This document shows, one piece after another, positions 47,101-52,916 of a stretch of DNA of 64,000 bases. Under the pieces are notes generated by a model. That model worked only from the letters and a program-made list of their open reading frames with translations. It made no database searches and was not told where the DNA came from. The stretch lies in NCBI GenBank assembly GCA_964059195.1, contig CAXKWD010000009.1, positions 150,097,890 through 150,161,889 on the forward strand, read 5' to 3'. The DNA comes from Ectobius pallidus (lineage: Eukaryota; Arthropoda; Insecta; Blattodea; Ectobiidae). Positions within the stretch are counted from its first letter, which is position 1, and each line of letters opens with the position of its first letter. The position numbers were made by a program, and so were the translations under genes.

Positions 47101-50100
47101 TAAAGTTACCTTGGCCTCCCACTCCATGCCGACCACGACGATGCAGAGTAGCACCATGATGGTGACAGAGCCCATGATCCTCATGTCATTAATACCTCCG
47201 TCCACTATCACCACATCGAATGACTTCAGAAGGTCCGTCATGGACTCACAGAAACCCACTACATACATAGCACAAGCAACTGCATTGGCCAGCGAGAAGA
47301 TCAGACCAATAGAGCCACCGAACTCAGGACCCAGCGACCGGGAAATCATGTAATATGTACCACCTGCAACATCACAAAGAATAAAGAGATACGTAAGAGG
47401 AAGTTGAAGCATCATAATGGGCCCCCTAAACAATCAATATCAGTGATGGGAAAAGTACAAAAAGAAAGTAATTGGGCTGAATTATAATTACCTGAGAGAC
47501 ATTTTACTTAATTACAATTACAAATTACTTTTTCAAGAAGTAATCAGTAAAATTACAATTACAATTTACAATTACTTTGCAAAATGGCAGTACCTAAACA
47601 TTCCTTGTGTTTGGTTTGTTTTGGGCACAAGCCCAAATTATTAATTAACAAACAAAATAACACATCATTTTTTCAGAAACATTGAGTAACTTTTGTTAAT
47701 ATTAACTCTAAATTGTATATTAGTTGCAAAAACAGTAATGATGACGATATAGCAAGTGAGAATGATACTAATACTAACGACTACCAAATTGTAACAATTA
47801 CAATTTTATTTCCAGAAGTAAATTACAAGTAGAAATTACATTTTAAAAAAAGTATTGATTACAAGTAAATGGGACCAAAAACGGAATTGTTACTGTAATC
47901 CGATTACTTTTACTCAATTACTTCCCATCACTGGTCAATATTCTCTTCAATATTGACGCTCTATATTGAAGCGTGCATCACTATGCTTCAAAACGCATCA
48001 ATATTCTCACCAATATTAATTCTGACAAAAATATTCGTGCTGCATGATTGAAGCTGTTTCAATGTTTTATTTATATATATATACAGTAGAGTCCCACTAT
48101 TCCGAACTAATTGAGACCGAACACCGTTCGGTTTAGCGAGAATTCGGAATAGGCGGATTTCATGAATAATATAAACGTATTGACTTGTTAAGGCGTAAAT
48201 TAAGTGTGGGGAATTGTATAAATGGAGCCGACGTGTGCTGTAAGTAACCACCTTTCATTCCAATTTGGTTTCAGGCGTTTTCATCAAGTTTAGGCTCTAT
48301 GCATGTCTCTATTTAACTTCTTTGTATAACAATAAATGTACCTTTTTTCATGAACGTCTTTTAATTTCACCTGTTTTTAAGTTTAAAAAATCTGTATTTT
48401 TCCTGAACTCTGTTTGGAATAGGAAGATTTTTGGAATAGTGGCGTTCGGAATAGCAGGACTCAACTGTATAGTGAATTTCAAAATGCTTTCTAGTTCAGA
48501 TTTGGATTTTCTAGCACTGATGCTTACACTGTGCGAAAAAGAAAAATTTAAAGAGAGAAATAGACACTGGTTGAAATAGTGGTACAAGGTGAGTACCAAA
48601 CACAAACACAAACATTTGCTTAATTTTTTTGCATCCTAAAGAACCGGGTGACAACTAAAAAAATCACTTTGCAGTTTCACAAACAACTGATATTGAAGGA
48701 AATATTGACAATAAACCTCCTAGACGTTCAAACGGTTCTTCAATATTGACAGATAATATAATTTTGTATCAATGTCCGTCAATACTGATAGGACGCTTCA
48801 ATGCACTCCTAGACGATCAATATTCCTATCAATATGGTCCTCTGTCAATTTTGAAGCAAATATTGACAATAATATTGTATTTGATGAGCGCTGCAATGAA
48901 AAAAAAGTAAGCATCCTGCAATTTGATTGAGACTAGCTTACGTACCTCCTTTGATGACACCATTTGTGCTGATGGCCGACATAGACAGCGACGTGATGGT
49001 AGTGACTATACTCGTTCCAGCGATGAGTAACATCCCCTGTCCTACAACAGAATATACAGTATTACTTCATTTCCAGTCCTATCAATATGAATAATGTATC
49101 AGGGGATAGGATTTTACTGACTTCTAACATAGCAGACTCGCAGAAACTCAGCACAGAACGACAAGAAAAATAAGTTCATCAGAAAAGAAGGACCTGAAAA
49201 TGGCAAAATGAAATGCTGAAATATATCGTCCCACACGATATTGGAATTTTCTTATGTTTTATTCAATGGATGTTTTATCATATTGACGACCATAAGTTTA
49301 GAGATGTATAATGCTAGAAGCTATACAGAGTGTTAATGAATAACATCGAAATATTTCACCTGTGTATAAAGGGGACATAGACAAGCAACTTTTGTTAGGA
49401 AATTTATGCTTATGATGTAAACTGTGTATGCTAGAGGGCATACTTGTGCTCATAAGTCAATAATTAAGCAAAATATGATTAAAATTTTCATTAAATCGAC
49501 TTCATGCCTTCTTAGTGATCGATGAAAACCTGGTTCTTAATCATTCATCAACAGCTATATCATAATTTAGAGTTTTCATAATCTGCAAAATTTACAGACT
49601 AATCACATGACTGGCAGGCTTGACGAGAGCGAGGGGCAGCCGGGGCTGCAGCCCCGGGGCCCGGGCCCAGAAGGGGGCCCGGCTGACCAGGTTTTATTTT
49701 TTTACTTTCTAAATTTAGTCTAAAATAAAATTGGTAATAAGTCAATAAACAGCTTAAGTTATGTTCTATGTATTAATTTTATCTGCATTGTCCTGTCTTA
49801 TAACAGTGACACGGAATTATGATTTAATCTGAAACGGATTAATCTTGAAGAAAAATTGCTATTTCTGAAAAGTACAAGCACAAATCCTTTTGAACTCAAC
49901 AGTAGGCTTTACTAACGTTCGGCATTTAAAATCATAATTTTCAAAAGATTAAACTGGTACATACAGATAAAATTGTTCCTAATTAGAACATTTTAATGTA
50001 CTTTTCCGTTTCCTGCCCGGCATCGGTTATCCGATTTGGTCCAAAATCAACAGGCTTCGTCCCATGGGCGTTATAAATGGTAAGCTATACCAAGTTTTAT

Positions 50101-51449
50101 GAAAATCCGATAAAGCGTATTTGAGTTATCCCGCTTACAGACACACGGACAGACAGACAGACCTGTCTACCAGAATGGTACCGGTAGGGTACTTAATAAA
50201 CTAATTATGTAATATCATTATAAAGGGTACTGAATTGGGTAGTGAATTTAATGTTTGACGGGGGCCCGGGAAAATTTTTCCCTGGGGCCCTTGCTTTCTT
50301 TCCACGGCCCTGATGACTGGCCGACACTGCATTTAGTTTTTTATTATTTTTTTATTTATAACTCCAGTGTCAACAACGAAGTTCCTTTGTTTTGCAGTTT
50401 TTTCAAATGTTAGAAGTCAGTGGCGGCCATGCCCTAAGAGATATTATGCTCTCACAGGAAAAATTGAATCCACAGAGCAAATATTATCTCCTAATAGAAG
50501 TTGCTTGTCTATGTCTATGTATGTAATATCAAAGTGCGAAATATGTACATAAAAAGTAATAAATATCAGGGAAATATGTAATAAAATATGTAATAATCAC
50601 AAAATATGTAGTTTAAAATTAATACTTTTAATGCAATAAATATACGAAAATGTTTACCTCTAATTTTGACTGTGAGTGGAACTTACCAAATTAAATTCAT
50701 AGTAAAAAAATGCTTCAGGTATTTTTTAAAAATAGAATGCACTTAAAGTTGTGGAGAAATATGTATTGTAGCAAAACATTTTGTCCTCGTGCCCTGAAAA
50801 TTCATTTTTTTAACCCGATTGCCCATTTGAGTTAAGAGTAGGCCTACCTGTTAAAAGACACGCGATATTTATTATTTGTACGCAATAAACTATGTAAATA
50901 TAAAAGAAGATTAACTAATTATTTTATTAGTCACTGAAAAATAAAATAAAATAAAATAATATAAAATTTTCATTTTTTTTATGATTTCATAGATTTTATG
51001 TGCAAAAATGTAACACTCGTTAGATAATATATAAAATGTGTAATGATACTATGAATTTGTAAAAATATGTAAAATGAAAAAAAAATCTAACCAAATCAGA
51101 AGTTCAAATATCCGACATTTTCCATTTTTAGTAGTCTGCTAGTAAGGGAATAGAATATGTAATTACATAAGAATCCGGGCCCTAATAATGATTATCATTT
51201 AATATTTACTCCAAGTTATCAGTGCTGAATTACTTACGTATTTGTTCAACGTGATTAAGTGAAATTTTAAAAACACATTTGATTGGACTTACCTATGCCT
51301 GCCTGGGCCACGACCCAGGACAGACGCAGGAACAGCATGACCCCCCATATGTTGAGCAGGTTGCGCACCAGCACCCCCTTGATCCATCCGAACTTGATGA
51401 CGCCTTCGTTCTCTGCCGAAACGCCGCCCCCCGCAGGCTGATTGCTGGG
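20250..51449 (-). CDS. NKCC: Na-K-Cl cotransporter (SLC12A1/2-type), 18 exons, N-terminus missing
   Basis: This gene encodes an electroneutral cation-chloride cotransporter of the plasma membrane that carries Na+, K+ and Cl- together. I joined 18 exons by GT/AG ends and phase: 51449-51293, 49041-48946, 47363-47110, 45534-45420, 43900-43761, 40039-39845, 38855-38624, 37466-37345, 34226-34091, 32812-32601, 31206-30965, 29101-28902, 25018-24835, 24552-24443, 23405-23291, 22809-22643, 22561-22453 and 20385-20250. They total 2922 nt, that is 973 codons plus TGA. Residues 1-480 are the membrane core (about 12 helices). Residues 483-973 are the cytoplasmic SLC12 domain. Landmarks include [18 protein letters not shown] in helix 1, AMYVVGF in helix 3, [59 protein letters not shown] and the C-terminal tail [13 protein letters not shown]. 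All match the SLC12A1/2 family in order. Human NKCC1 is about 1212 residues; the missing part is the regulatory N-terminus with its kinase sites. It should lie upstream of 51449 or outside the window. Introns run from about 80 bp to 3.9 kb and are full of mobile elements. Confidence 0.97.
20510..20700 (-). mobile_element. Mariner (irritans-type) 3' end fragment
   Basis: It includes the terminal GAGGCATGTCCACAAAGGAA. The minus-strand reading of the C-terminal transposase end is [12 protein letters not shown], matching the copies at 29152 and 38100. Confidence 0.6.
20736..20983. mobile_element. Mariner transposase C-terminus as an inverted pair
   Basis: Arms 20736-20846 and 20873-20983 are near-perfect complements. 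Each encodes the piece with [13 protein letters not shown] (plus strand on the left, minus on the right). On the minus strand the right copy continues to 21047 with [20 protein letters not shown], the catalytic D34D neighbourhood of mariner. Confidence 0.75.
21341..22334. mobile_element. hAT-like element with perfect 8-bp TSD
   Basis: Ends TAGACCTGGGATTTTAAGG and CTAAAATCCCAGGTCTA are inverted and flanked by GAGATTAG at 21333-21340 and 22335-22342. The interior has many GCCTATTTT repeats. A palindromic element (21907-22227) has landed inside it. It has no intact transposase. It ends about 110 bp from NKCC exon q. Confidence 0.85.
21907..22227. mobile_element. Palindromic element nested in hAT, 12-bp TSD
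   Basis: Arms about 21950-22068 and 22100-22220 are near-perfect complements around CCCACGAGAGGATGCT, a loop shared with the 11.5-kb element. CATATTTTAAGT is duplicated at 21895-21906 and 22228-22239. The right arm has a decayed hammerhead-like core (CTGGTGAACAT, stem GGTG/CACC, GAAAC at 22128-22159). Confidence 0.8.
22453..22561 (-). CDS. NKCC: NKCC exon q (cytoplasmic domain)
   Basis: Residues 893-928. It reads [20 protein letters not shown], then [15 protein letters not shown]. It corresponds to human [20 protein letters not shown] and NIIVM. Only about 80 bp of intron separate it from exon p. Confidence 0.97.
22643..22809 (-). CDS. NKCC: NKCC exon p (cytoplasmic domain)
   Basis: Residues 837-892. 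After the split Asn it reads [40 protein letters not shown] and a Gly/Ser-rich end. It matches human [20 protein letters not shown]. Acceptor TTGCAG, donor GTAAGT. Confidence 0.97.
23291..23405 (-). CDS. NKCC: NKCC exon o (cytoplasmic domain)
   Basis: Residues 799-836. It reads [20 protein letters not shown] then [18 protein letters not shown]. It matches human [20 protein letters not shown]. Acceptor TTCCAG, donor GTAAGT. Confidence 0.97.
23580..24220. repeat. Repeat with CTAGGCTCCTC head and tRNA-like core, copy 3
   Basis: It matches 4108-4560 from GCACTAGGCTCCTCCCACCA to TCTATCTTTTACC. The tRNA-like part at 23835-23925 (minus strand) has a B-box-like TTCGAATCC. It lies in the intron between exons n and o. 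Confidence 0.55.
24443..24552 (-). CDS. NKCC: NKCC exon n (cytoplasmic domain)
   Basis: Residues 762-798. It reads [20 protein letters not shown] then [16 protein letters not shown]. This matches human [20 protein letters not shown]. Acceptor TTGCAG, donor GTGAGT, phase 2 in and 1 out. Confidence 0.97.
24835..25018 (-). CDS. NKCC: NKCC exon m (disordered linker)
   Basis: Residues 701-761. It is a Ser/Ala/Asn and charged stretch that includes [38 protein letters not shown] and ADLY. It occupies the variable linker between the two conserved halves of the SLC12 C-terminus. Support comes from the phases (1 in, 2 out), the TTTCAG acceptor and the GTATGA donor, not from sequence identity. Confidence 0.85.
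25475..26292 (+). mobile_element. Non-autonomous Helitron-like element, variant 3' end
   Basis: It starts TCTCTACATATAAAAG and shares TTGACAGTACCTTCGTTTCA with the other copies. It ends GTGGGCAAAGCCACAGGCACCTGCTTG, a hairpin followed by CTTG where CTAG would be expected. It lies in the intron between exons l and m. Confidence 0.6.
26300..28060. other. NKCC intron, no gene seen
   Basis: A+T-rich intronic DNA with a poly(A) run at 27753-27775. A 64-codon plus-strand frame at 26582 looks random. Confidence 0.5.
28121..28150 (-). ncRNA. Hammerhead-ribozyme-like core, left arm
   Basis: Reverse complement of the core at 28485-28514, with the same stem and loop. Confidence 0.5.
28485..28514 (+). 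ncRNA. Hammerhead-ribozyme-like core, right arm
   Basis: CTGAGGA, T, stem GCAAGC/GCTTGT (six pairs, one G-U) with loop AAGTC, then GAAAT. Confidence 0.5.
28902..29101 (-). CDS. NKCC: NKCC exon l (cytoplasmic domain)
   Basis: Residues 634-700. It reads [20 protein letters not shown] after the split His, then a linker with [19 protein letters not shown]. The RVQEGLDYS segment matches human RLKEGLDIS. The Ser-rich linker afterwards is poorly conserved. Acceptor TTATAG, donor GTGAGT. Confidence 0.95.
29152..29480 (-). mobile_element. Mariner fragment (transposase C-terminus and end)
   Basis: The minus-strand frame reads [40 protein letters not shown] and NSIGKCVEK, typical of irritans-type mariner. 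The terminus TCGTCCATAAAGTAACTTCC is at about 29159. It lies in the intron between exons k and l. Confidence 0.8.
29980..30305 (+). mobile_element. Mariner fragment, opposite orientation
   Basis: It is the complement of the 29152-29480 type: GAAAGAGAGCAGAGATGGTTG through GTTACTTTATGGATGC. Several stops occur. The two lie about 500 bp apart as an inverted pair. Confidence 0.75.
30310..30440 (+). repeat. Fragment related to the 57.8-60.3 kb foldback element
   Basis: It holds AATCTGATAAAGCATATTTG, a GGACGAACGAACGGACAT tract and TACCATTCTGGCACTT. These correspond to the outer arm of the large foldback. Confidence 0.5.
30965..31206 (-). CDS. NKCC: NKCC exon k (cytoplasmic domain)
   Basis: Residues 554-633. 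It includes [58 protein letters not shown] and DLSQYFDIM. It aligns with the human stretch running from KMKAFYAPV to GRMKPNTLVLGFKKDW. Acceptor TTTCAG, donor GTAAGT, phase 2 out; the split codon CA|C is His. Confidence 0.97.
31661..31697 (+). repeat. (AAT)n microsatellite
   Basis: About 12 ATA/AAT units just before a Helitron. Confidence 0.9.
31723..32543 (+). mobile_element. Non-autonomous Helitron
   Basis: It starts TCTCTATATATAAAAGGC and ends with the hairpin region CCCGGGCGACGCTGGG, then CCTTTTAAGCTAG followed by T. Helitrons start TC, end CTRR after a short hairpin and insert between A and T without a duplication. It lies in the NKCC intron between exons j and k. The body matches copies at 52.9 and 54.1 kb. 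Confidence 0.8.
32601..32812 (-). CDS. NKCC: NKCC exon j (start of cytoplasmic domain)
   Basis: Residues 483-553. It starts with [20 protein letters not shown] and contains [33 protein letters not shown] and LMICGHILK. This is the conserved beginning of the SLC12 C-terminal domain. Acceptor TTTCAG, donor GTAAGT. Confidence 0.97.
32960..33209. mobile_element. MITE with about 45-bp inverted ends
   Basis: TGTTTACTTTTATAAGGGTC and its complement GACCCTTATAAAAGTAAACG flank a 150-bp centre. The superfamily is unclear. Confidence 0.6.
33383..33800. mobile_element. Palindromic element, longest arms, 12-bp TSD
   Basis: Arms of about 190 bp (33385-33568 and 33569-33760) are near-perfect complements meeting at GGCGGGGAATCCCCGCC. 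A tail with CTTCACTGTTACTAACTTCC follows. AAGAATATTGTA is duplicated at 33371-33382 and 33801-33812. Each arm has the stem GGGAAG-AATAA-CTTCCC followed by GAAACTAGTC (plus strand, 33664-33690); the CTGANGA box is decayed. Confidence 0.8.
33843..33876 (+). repeat. (AAAT)n microsatellite
   Basis: About eight AAAT units. Confidence 0.9.
34091..34226 (-). CDS. NKCC: NKCC exon i (helices 11-12)
   Basis: Residues 438-482. It reads [20 protein letters not shown], then [20 protein letters not shown] and AYRKP. These are the last two membrane helices before the cytoplasmic domain. Acceptor TTACAG, donor GTAAAC, phase 1 out. Confidence 0.97.
34230..35090. other. NKCC intron, no gene seen
   Basis: A+T-rich intronic DNA without a recognisable repeat. 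Confidence 0.45.
35099..35156 (+). repeat. (AAT)n microsatellite
   Basis: About 19 units; the poly-tyrosine frame read from it is an artefact. Confidence 0.95.
35391..35692 (-). repeat. tRNA-derived SINE-B, copy 2
   Basis: The minus strand starts with the tRNA-like GACCGCCGGCGTGGTCTTGT and B box GGTTCGATCCC. It is collinear with 13631-13945. Confidence 0.8.
35868..36040 (-). repeat. tRNA-derived SINE-C
   Basis: The minus strand has A box GATGTGGTAGGCC, B box GAGTTCAAATC, then a body ending CTACGTCACTGG. I saw no second copy in the window. Confidence 0.55.
36480..36800 (+). repeat. Repeat with (GACGGACA)n minisatellite
   Basis: The tract at 36619-36678 is about seven perfect 8-bp units. Its context (AAAGTCCCCTTAA before, a phenylalanine-like TTTCGGTTTCTAGGC after) resembles 41220-41640, which has a CAGACACA tract at the same place. 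Confidence 0.6.
37345..37466 (-). CDS. NKCC: NKCC exon h (helices 9-10)
   Basis: Residues 397-437. It reads [20 protein letters not shown] then [20 protein letters not shown]. This aligns with the human segment [20 protein letters not shown] and the FHASLAK that follows. Acceptor TTCTAG, donor GTAATG, phase 0 out. Confidence 0.97.
37600..37922. mobile_element. Palindromic element with two hammerhead-like cores (no TSD found)
   Basis: Arms of about 80 bp (37603-37690 and 37832-37922) are complements, with AAGATACCATTTGCTCAGC on the left. The cores are at 37652-37678 (-) and 37839-37865 (+). Confidence 0.6.
37652..37678 (-). ncRNA. Hammerhead-ribozyme-like core
   Basis: The minus strand reads CTGAAGA, T, stem GGT...ACC, then GAAAG. 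The plus-strand partner at 37839-37865 has CTGAAGA and stem GGTG/CACC, but GAAA has become TAAA. Confidence 0.45.
38100..38452 (+). mobile_element. Mariner fragment
   Basis: The frame contains [30 protein letters not shown] and [11 protein letters not shown], then the end GAAACTTACTTTATGGATGG. It is degenerate and lies in the intron between exons g and h. Confidence 0.75.
38624..38855 (-). CDS. NKCC: NKCC exon g (helix 8 region, internal loop)
   Basis: Residues 320-396. It reads [20 protein letters not shown], then [20 protein letters not shown], a segment containing [11 protein letters not shown], and [10 protein letters not shown]. Acceptor TGTCAG, donor GTAAGA, phase 0 in and 1 out. The [13 protein letters not shown] motif is a family hallmark. 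Confidence 0.97.
38937..39708. mobile_element. TIR element, possibly PIF/Harbinger-related
   Basis: Inverted ends GGGCCCTATTTCATAAAA and TTTTATGAAATGGGGCTC, with many TGACAATT/TGTCA repeats inside. The minus-strand frame 39154-39384 ([19 protein letters not shown] then FVFKEKYNS) resembles the N-terminal FKEKYRLS region of Harbinger nucleases. It lies in the intron between exons f and g. Confidence 0.5.
39845..40039 (-). CDS. NKCC: NKCC exon f (helix 7 and glycosylated loop)
   Basis: Residues 255-319, exactly 65 codons, phase 0 both ends. It starts [20 protein letters not shown]. The extracellular loop has two N-glycosylation sequons (NVT, NGT) and Cys residues in [10 protein letters not shown], as in the long loop of NKCCs. 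The loop looks shorter than in human NKCC1. Confidence 0.97.
40360..40656 (+). mobile_element. LINE fragment, left half (split by pogo element)
   Basis: The reading [20 protein letters not shown] and [19 protein letters not shown] is the post-RT region. A few bases later [15 protein letters not shown] continues and is cut at GTGGAAG|TA. The other half resumes at 43039. Confidence 0.75.
41220..41640 (+). repeat. Repeat with CAGACACA tract
   Basis: It holds GAAAATCGTTAGAGCCGTTT, a (CAGACACA)-like tract at 41468-41500 and a TTCCTCTACC end. Related to 36480-36800. Confidence 0.5.
41687..42458. mobile_element. Tc1/mariner-type element with 26-bp TIRs
   Basis: CAGTCGGTCAAATAAAAAAC on the left and its complement on the right (through CGTCGGG) are perfect and TA-flanked (41685-41686, 42459-42460). 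The minus-strand frame 42033-42257 has a helix-turn-helix-like [20 protein letters not shown], a remnant of a transposase DNA-binding domain. Confidence 0.8.
43039..43270 (+). mobile_element. LINE fragment, right half
   Basis: It continues the LINE frame after the pogo insertion: a stretch with [18 protein letters not shown], then [13 protein letters not shown]. It ends near a GGTGATGATGATGA run. Confidence 0.75.
43761..43900 (-). CDS. NKCC: NKCC exon e (helix 6 region)
   Basis: Residues 208-254. It contains [19 protein letters not shown], then [19 protein letters not shown] and NISGDLK. The block from FFPAATG to NISGDL is close to invariant in SLC12 and lines the ion path. Donor GTAAAG, phase 0 out. 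Confidence 0.97.
44951..45017 (-). tRNA. tRNA-Asn-like sequence (GTT), 5' end truncated
   Basis: Same cloverleaf as the other copies, but the first bases of its acceptor stem are lost. Confidence 0.35.
45157..45226 (+). tRNA. tRNA-Asn-like sequence (GTT), repeat-borne
   Basis: Best-preserved copy: acceptor GTCATGG/TTATGAC, D arm GCTC-AATGGTA-GAGC, anticodon stem TCGGC/GCCGA, T loop TTCAAAT. C replaces U33. Confidence 0.45.
45420..45534 (-). CDS. NKCC: NKCC exon d (helix 5)
   Basis: Residues 170-207. It reads [20 protein letters not shown] then [18 protein letters not shown]. Acceptor TTTTAG, donor GTAAGT, phase 0 in and phase 1 out. It forms helix 5 and the start of the following loop. Confidence 0.96.
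45972..46732. mobile_element. hAT-like element, perfect 8-bp TSD
   Basis: Ends TAGGGCAAGGCATTTTA and AAATGCCTTGCCCTA are flanked by ATTATCAG at 45964-45971 and 46733-46740. The interior is rich in TTTTTAGGTCATTTT repeats. It lies in the intron between exons c and d. A matching left end occurs at about 22906-22930. Confidence 0.85.
47110..47363 (-). CDS. NKCC: NKCC exon c (helices 3 and 4)
   Basis: Residues 85-169. It opens with [20 protein letters not shown]. Helix 3 contains [17 protein letters not shown], and helix 4 contains [20 protein letters not shown]. The Tyr of AMYVVGF sits where potassium-transporting NKCCs have the K+-coordinating Tyr and thiazide-sensitive NCC has His. The exon ends in phase 0 after GMEWEAK, before GTAACT. 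Confidence 0.97.
47441..47933. mobile_element. hAT-like MITE (CAGTGATGGGAA ends)
   Basis: Inverted CAGTGATGGGAA/TTCCCATCACTG is flanked by ATCAATAT and GTCAATAT (7 of 8). The interior is full of AATTACAATTAC repeats. It lies in the intron between exons b and c. Confidence 0.7.
48084..48467. mobile_element. Pogo/Tigger-like MITE, copy 2
   Basis: Ends CAGTAGAGTCCCACTATTCC and ATAGCAGGACTCAACTG, TA-flanked. The second end has two mismatches. It is homologous to 14846-15204. Confidence 0.75.
48946..49041 (-). CDS. NKCC: NKCC exon b (helix 2)
   Basis: Residues 53-84, acceptor TTGTAG, donor GTACGT, phase 1 in and out. It reads [20 protein letters not shown] then [12 protein letters not shown]. 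This matches the helix 2 segment that leads to the conserved Gly-Gly before the Tyr-Tyr-Leu/Met-Ile-Ser-Arg-Ser motif. Confidence 0.96.
49613..50312. mobile_element. GC-rich-ended repeat (GGGGCCCGGGCCC)
   Basis: A left end with CAGCCGGGGCTGCAGCCCCG and a right end GGGGCCCTTGCTTTC-CCACGGCCCTG look like one element's termini in A+T-rich intron. Inside, 50040-50205 matches the foldback arm at 57.9 kb. Class unknown. Confidence 0.4.
50330..51180. other. A+T-rich intron with AAATATGTAA repeats
   Basis: Multiple AAATATGTAATA copies and a right terminus AAGAATCCGGGCCCTA (about 51170) suggest a hAT-type element whose left end I cannot locate. Confidence 0.4.
51293..51449 (-). CDS. NKCC: NKCC exon a (helix 1)
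   Basis: In-window residues 1-52. It starts in phase 0 after the acceptor TTCCAG and ends in phase 1 before the donor GTAAGT. It reads [20 protein letters not shown], then the helix 1 block [16 protein letters not shown] and [10 protein letters not shown]. Human NKCC1 has a near-identical helix 1. The first 15 residues are not conserved and may be the end of the N-terminal tail. Confidence 0.96.
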
Positions 51450-51489
51450 CTGGAATACAAACACATTCATGAGCCACAGACTATTCAAA

Positions 51490-51665
51490 CTACTCCGACA
51501 CTGGGACTCGAACCCAGGACCTTCGGCTACCCATGCCGCTGCTCTACTATTGAGGGCAATTGGTCATAAGAGAGAGGTTCCATCTGGTGCTGTGAAGCGG
51601 AGTCCGGTAAGGTCAGCATGGATAGCCGAAGGTCCTGGGTTCAAGTCCCAGTTTTGGAGGAATTT
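51490..51665. repeat. Inverted tRNA-like SINE fragments
   Basis: GGGACTCGAACCCAGGACCT at 51504 and AGGTCCTGGGTTCAAGTCCC at 51629 are complementary B-box regions of two tRNA-like units in opposite orientation. They lie just upstream of NKCC exon a. Confidence 0.6.
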
Positions 51666-51784
51666 TTATCCTACATAAATACAATGTTAGTAAAATAGAG
51701 CCATAATGATGCAGAATTTTAATTAAAGCGGAGTTTCCACGAAGAGTCTACACTTTATATAATAGGACAATTTCATTTCTGGAG

Positions 51785-52475
51785 ATTTTCTCGACAAGGG
51801 GAATCAAATGAAAACAGCAATTCAATTTTTCCCACTATTTTAATGCAGGAAGAATGTTTGCTTGTACGTTATTTTTCTACTTATCCCCTCTTGCGCCATC
51901 TGATAGGAAGTGCTTTGATACCGCGTGAGAAAAGCTATTCTTGTTGACACTGTAGGCACTCATGCACTGCAAATTGGATGTCTTCTTCAGATTTGAACTT
52001 TTGCCTTCCAAGGAGATCCTTTAACGGACTAAAGATTTGGAAATCTGATGGTGACAAAGCGAAGGGAGTTGCTGAGTGCAGGTGTTTTGCTTCAACATGA
52101 AAACGCCCGTCCTCATGCTGCTCGTGCAACCACGAAAACCATTGACGACATATGCTTCAAGTACCTCCCACATCTGCCATATATGTCAGGTTTGGCACCA
52201 TTCGATTTTCACATCTTTAGTCCATTAAAGGAGTTCCTTGGAGGGAAGAAGTTCAAGTCTGATGAAGACGTCCAATCGGCAGTGCATTAGTGGCTACAGT
52301 GTCAACCAGAATAATTTTTCTCATGCAGTATCGAAGCACTTTCTATCTGATGGCATAAGTGCATTGAACTGGGAGGGGACTATGTAGAAAATAATGTACA
52401 AGCAAATATTCTTCCTGCAAAAAAAATAGTGAGAAAAAATTAATTGCTGTTTTCATTTGATTTTCCCTCTTATTT
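51785..52475. mobile_element. Mariner-type transposase piece as a palindrome
   Basis: The left half on the minus strand reads SPSDFQIFSPLKDLLGRQKF then EEDIQFAVHECLQ. The right half on the plus strand reads LLQHENARPHAARATTKTI, LAPFDFHIFSPLKEFLGGKK and FKSDEDVQSAV. HENARPH and SPLKE are mariner motifs. Both halves are broken. Confidence 0.75.
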
Positions 52476-52659
52476 TGTTTAAATTTCTTACATGAAGTGC
52501 TTATACCAAGGACTAAAACTTTTATTTGAAACATTTTTCTGACATACTTTCTGAAGGGCAGTTATAGATTTCTCATCTCATATACAACTTAAGTTTTAAT
52601 GCGACTTTCAATGAATGCGCACTCCTGCAATGCACACCGCAAAGGAATGAATGTGGGAG

Positions 52660-52870
52660 TATCCTAGCATGTAATTATCCCACAAATGAGCCGATGCGGA
52701 CCCGTGACGTCATAGTGGGCTGGAATCCTAACCTCACACGACCCAGGGGTCAACATGTATCTTCATTAAATGACCTCAGAGGTCACGTGTCACTATTAAC
52801 AAAGTGGCCAGAACGTGGCGTCCCTAAGAGGCCTGTCTGAGACGGCATCGACTTCGTGAAGGAAATATAT
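52660..52870. promoter_or_regulatory. GC-richer non-repetitive block with palindromic TF sites
   Basis: It contains TGACGTCA (52705-52712, full CRE), TGACCTCAGAGGTCA (52771-52785, everted AGGTCA half-sites spaced by 3) and CACGTG (52784-52789). It lies about 1.3 kb upstream of the first NKCC exon seen. A regulatory role is inferred from motif density alone. Confidence 0.3.
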
Positions 52871-52916
52871 ATATCTATTACTCGCAGGTGCCTACGACTA
52901 TTTACTCAACTGTTAT

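Noticed and set aside
47048..47353. Plus-strand 101-codon frame
   Set aside because: It is the antisense shadow of NKCC exon c.
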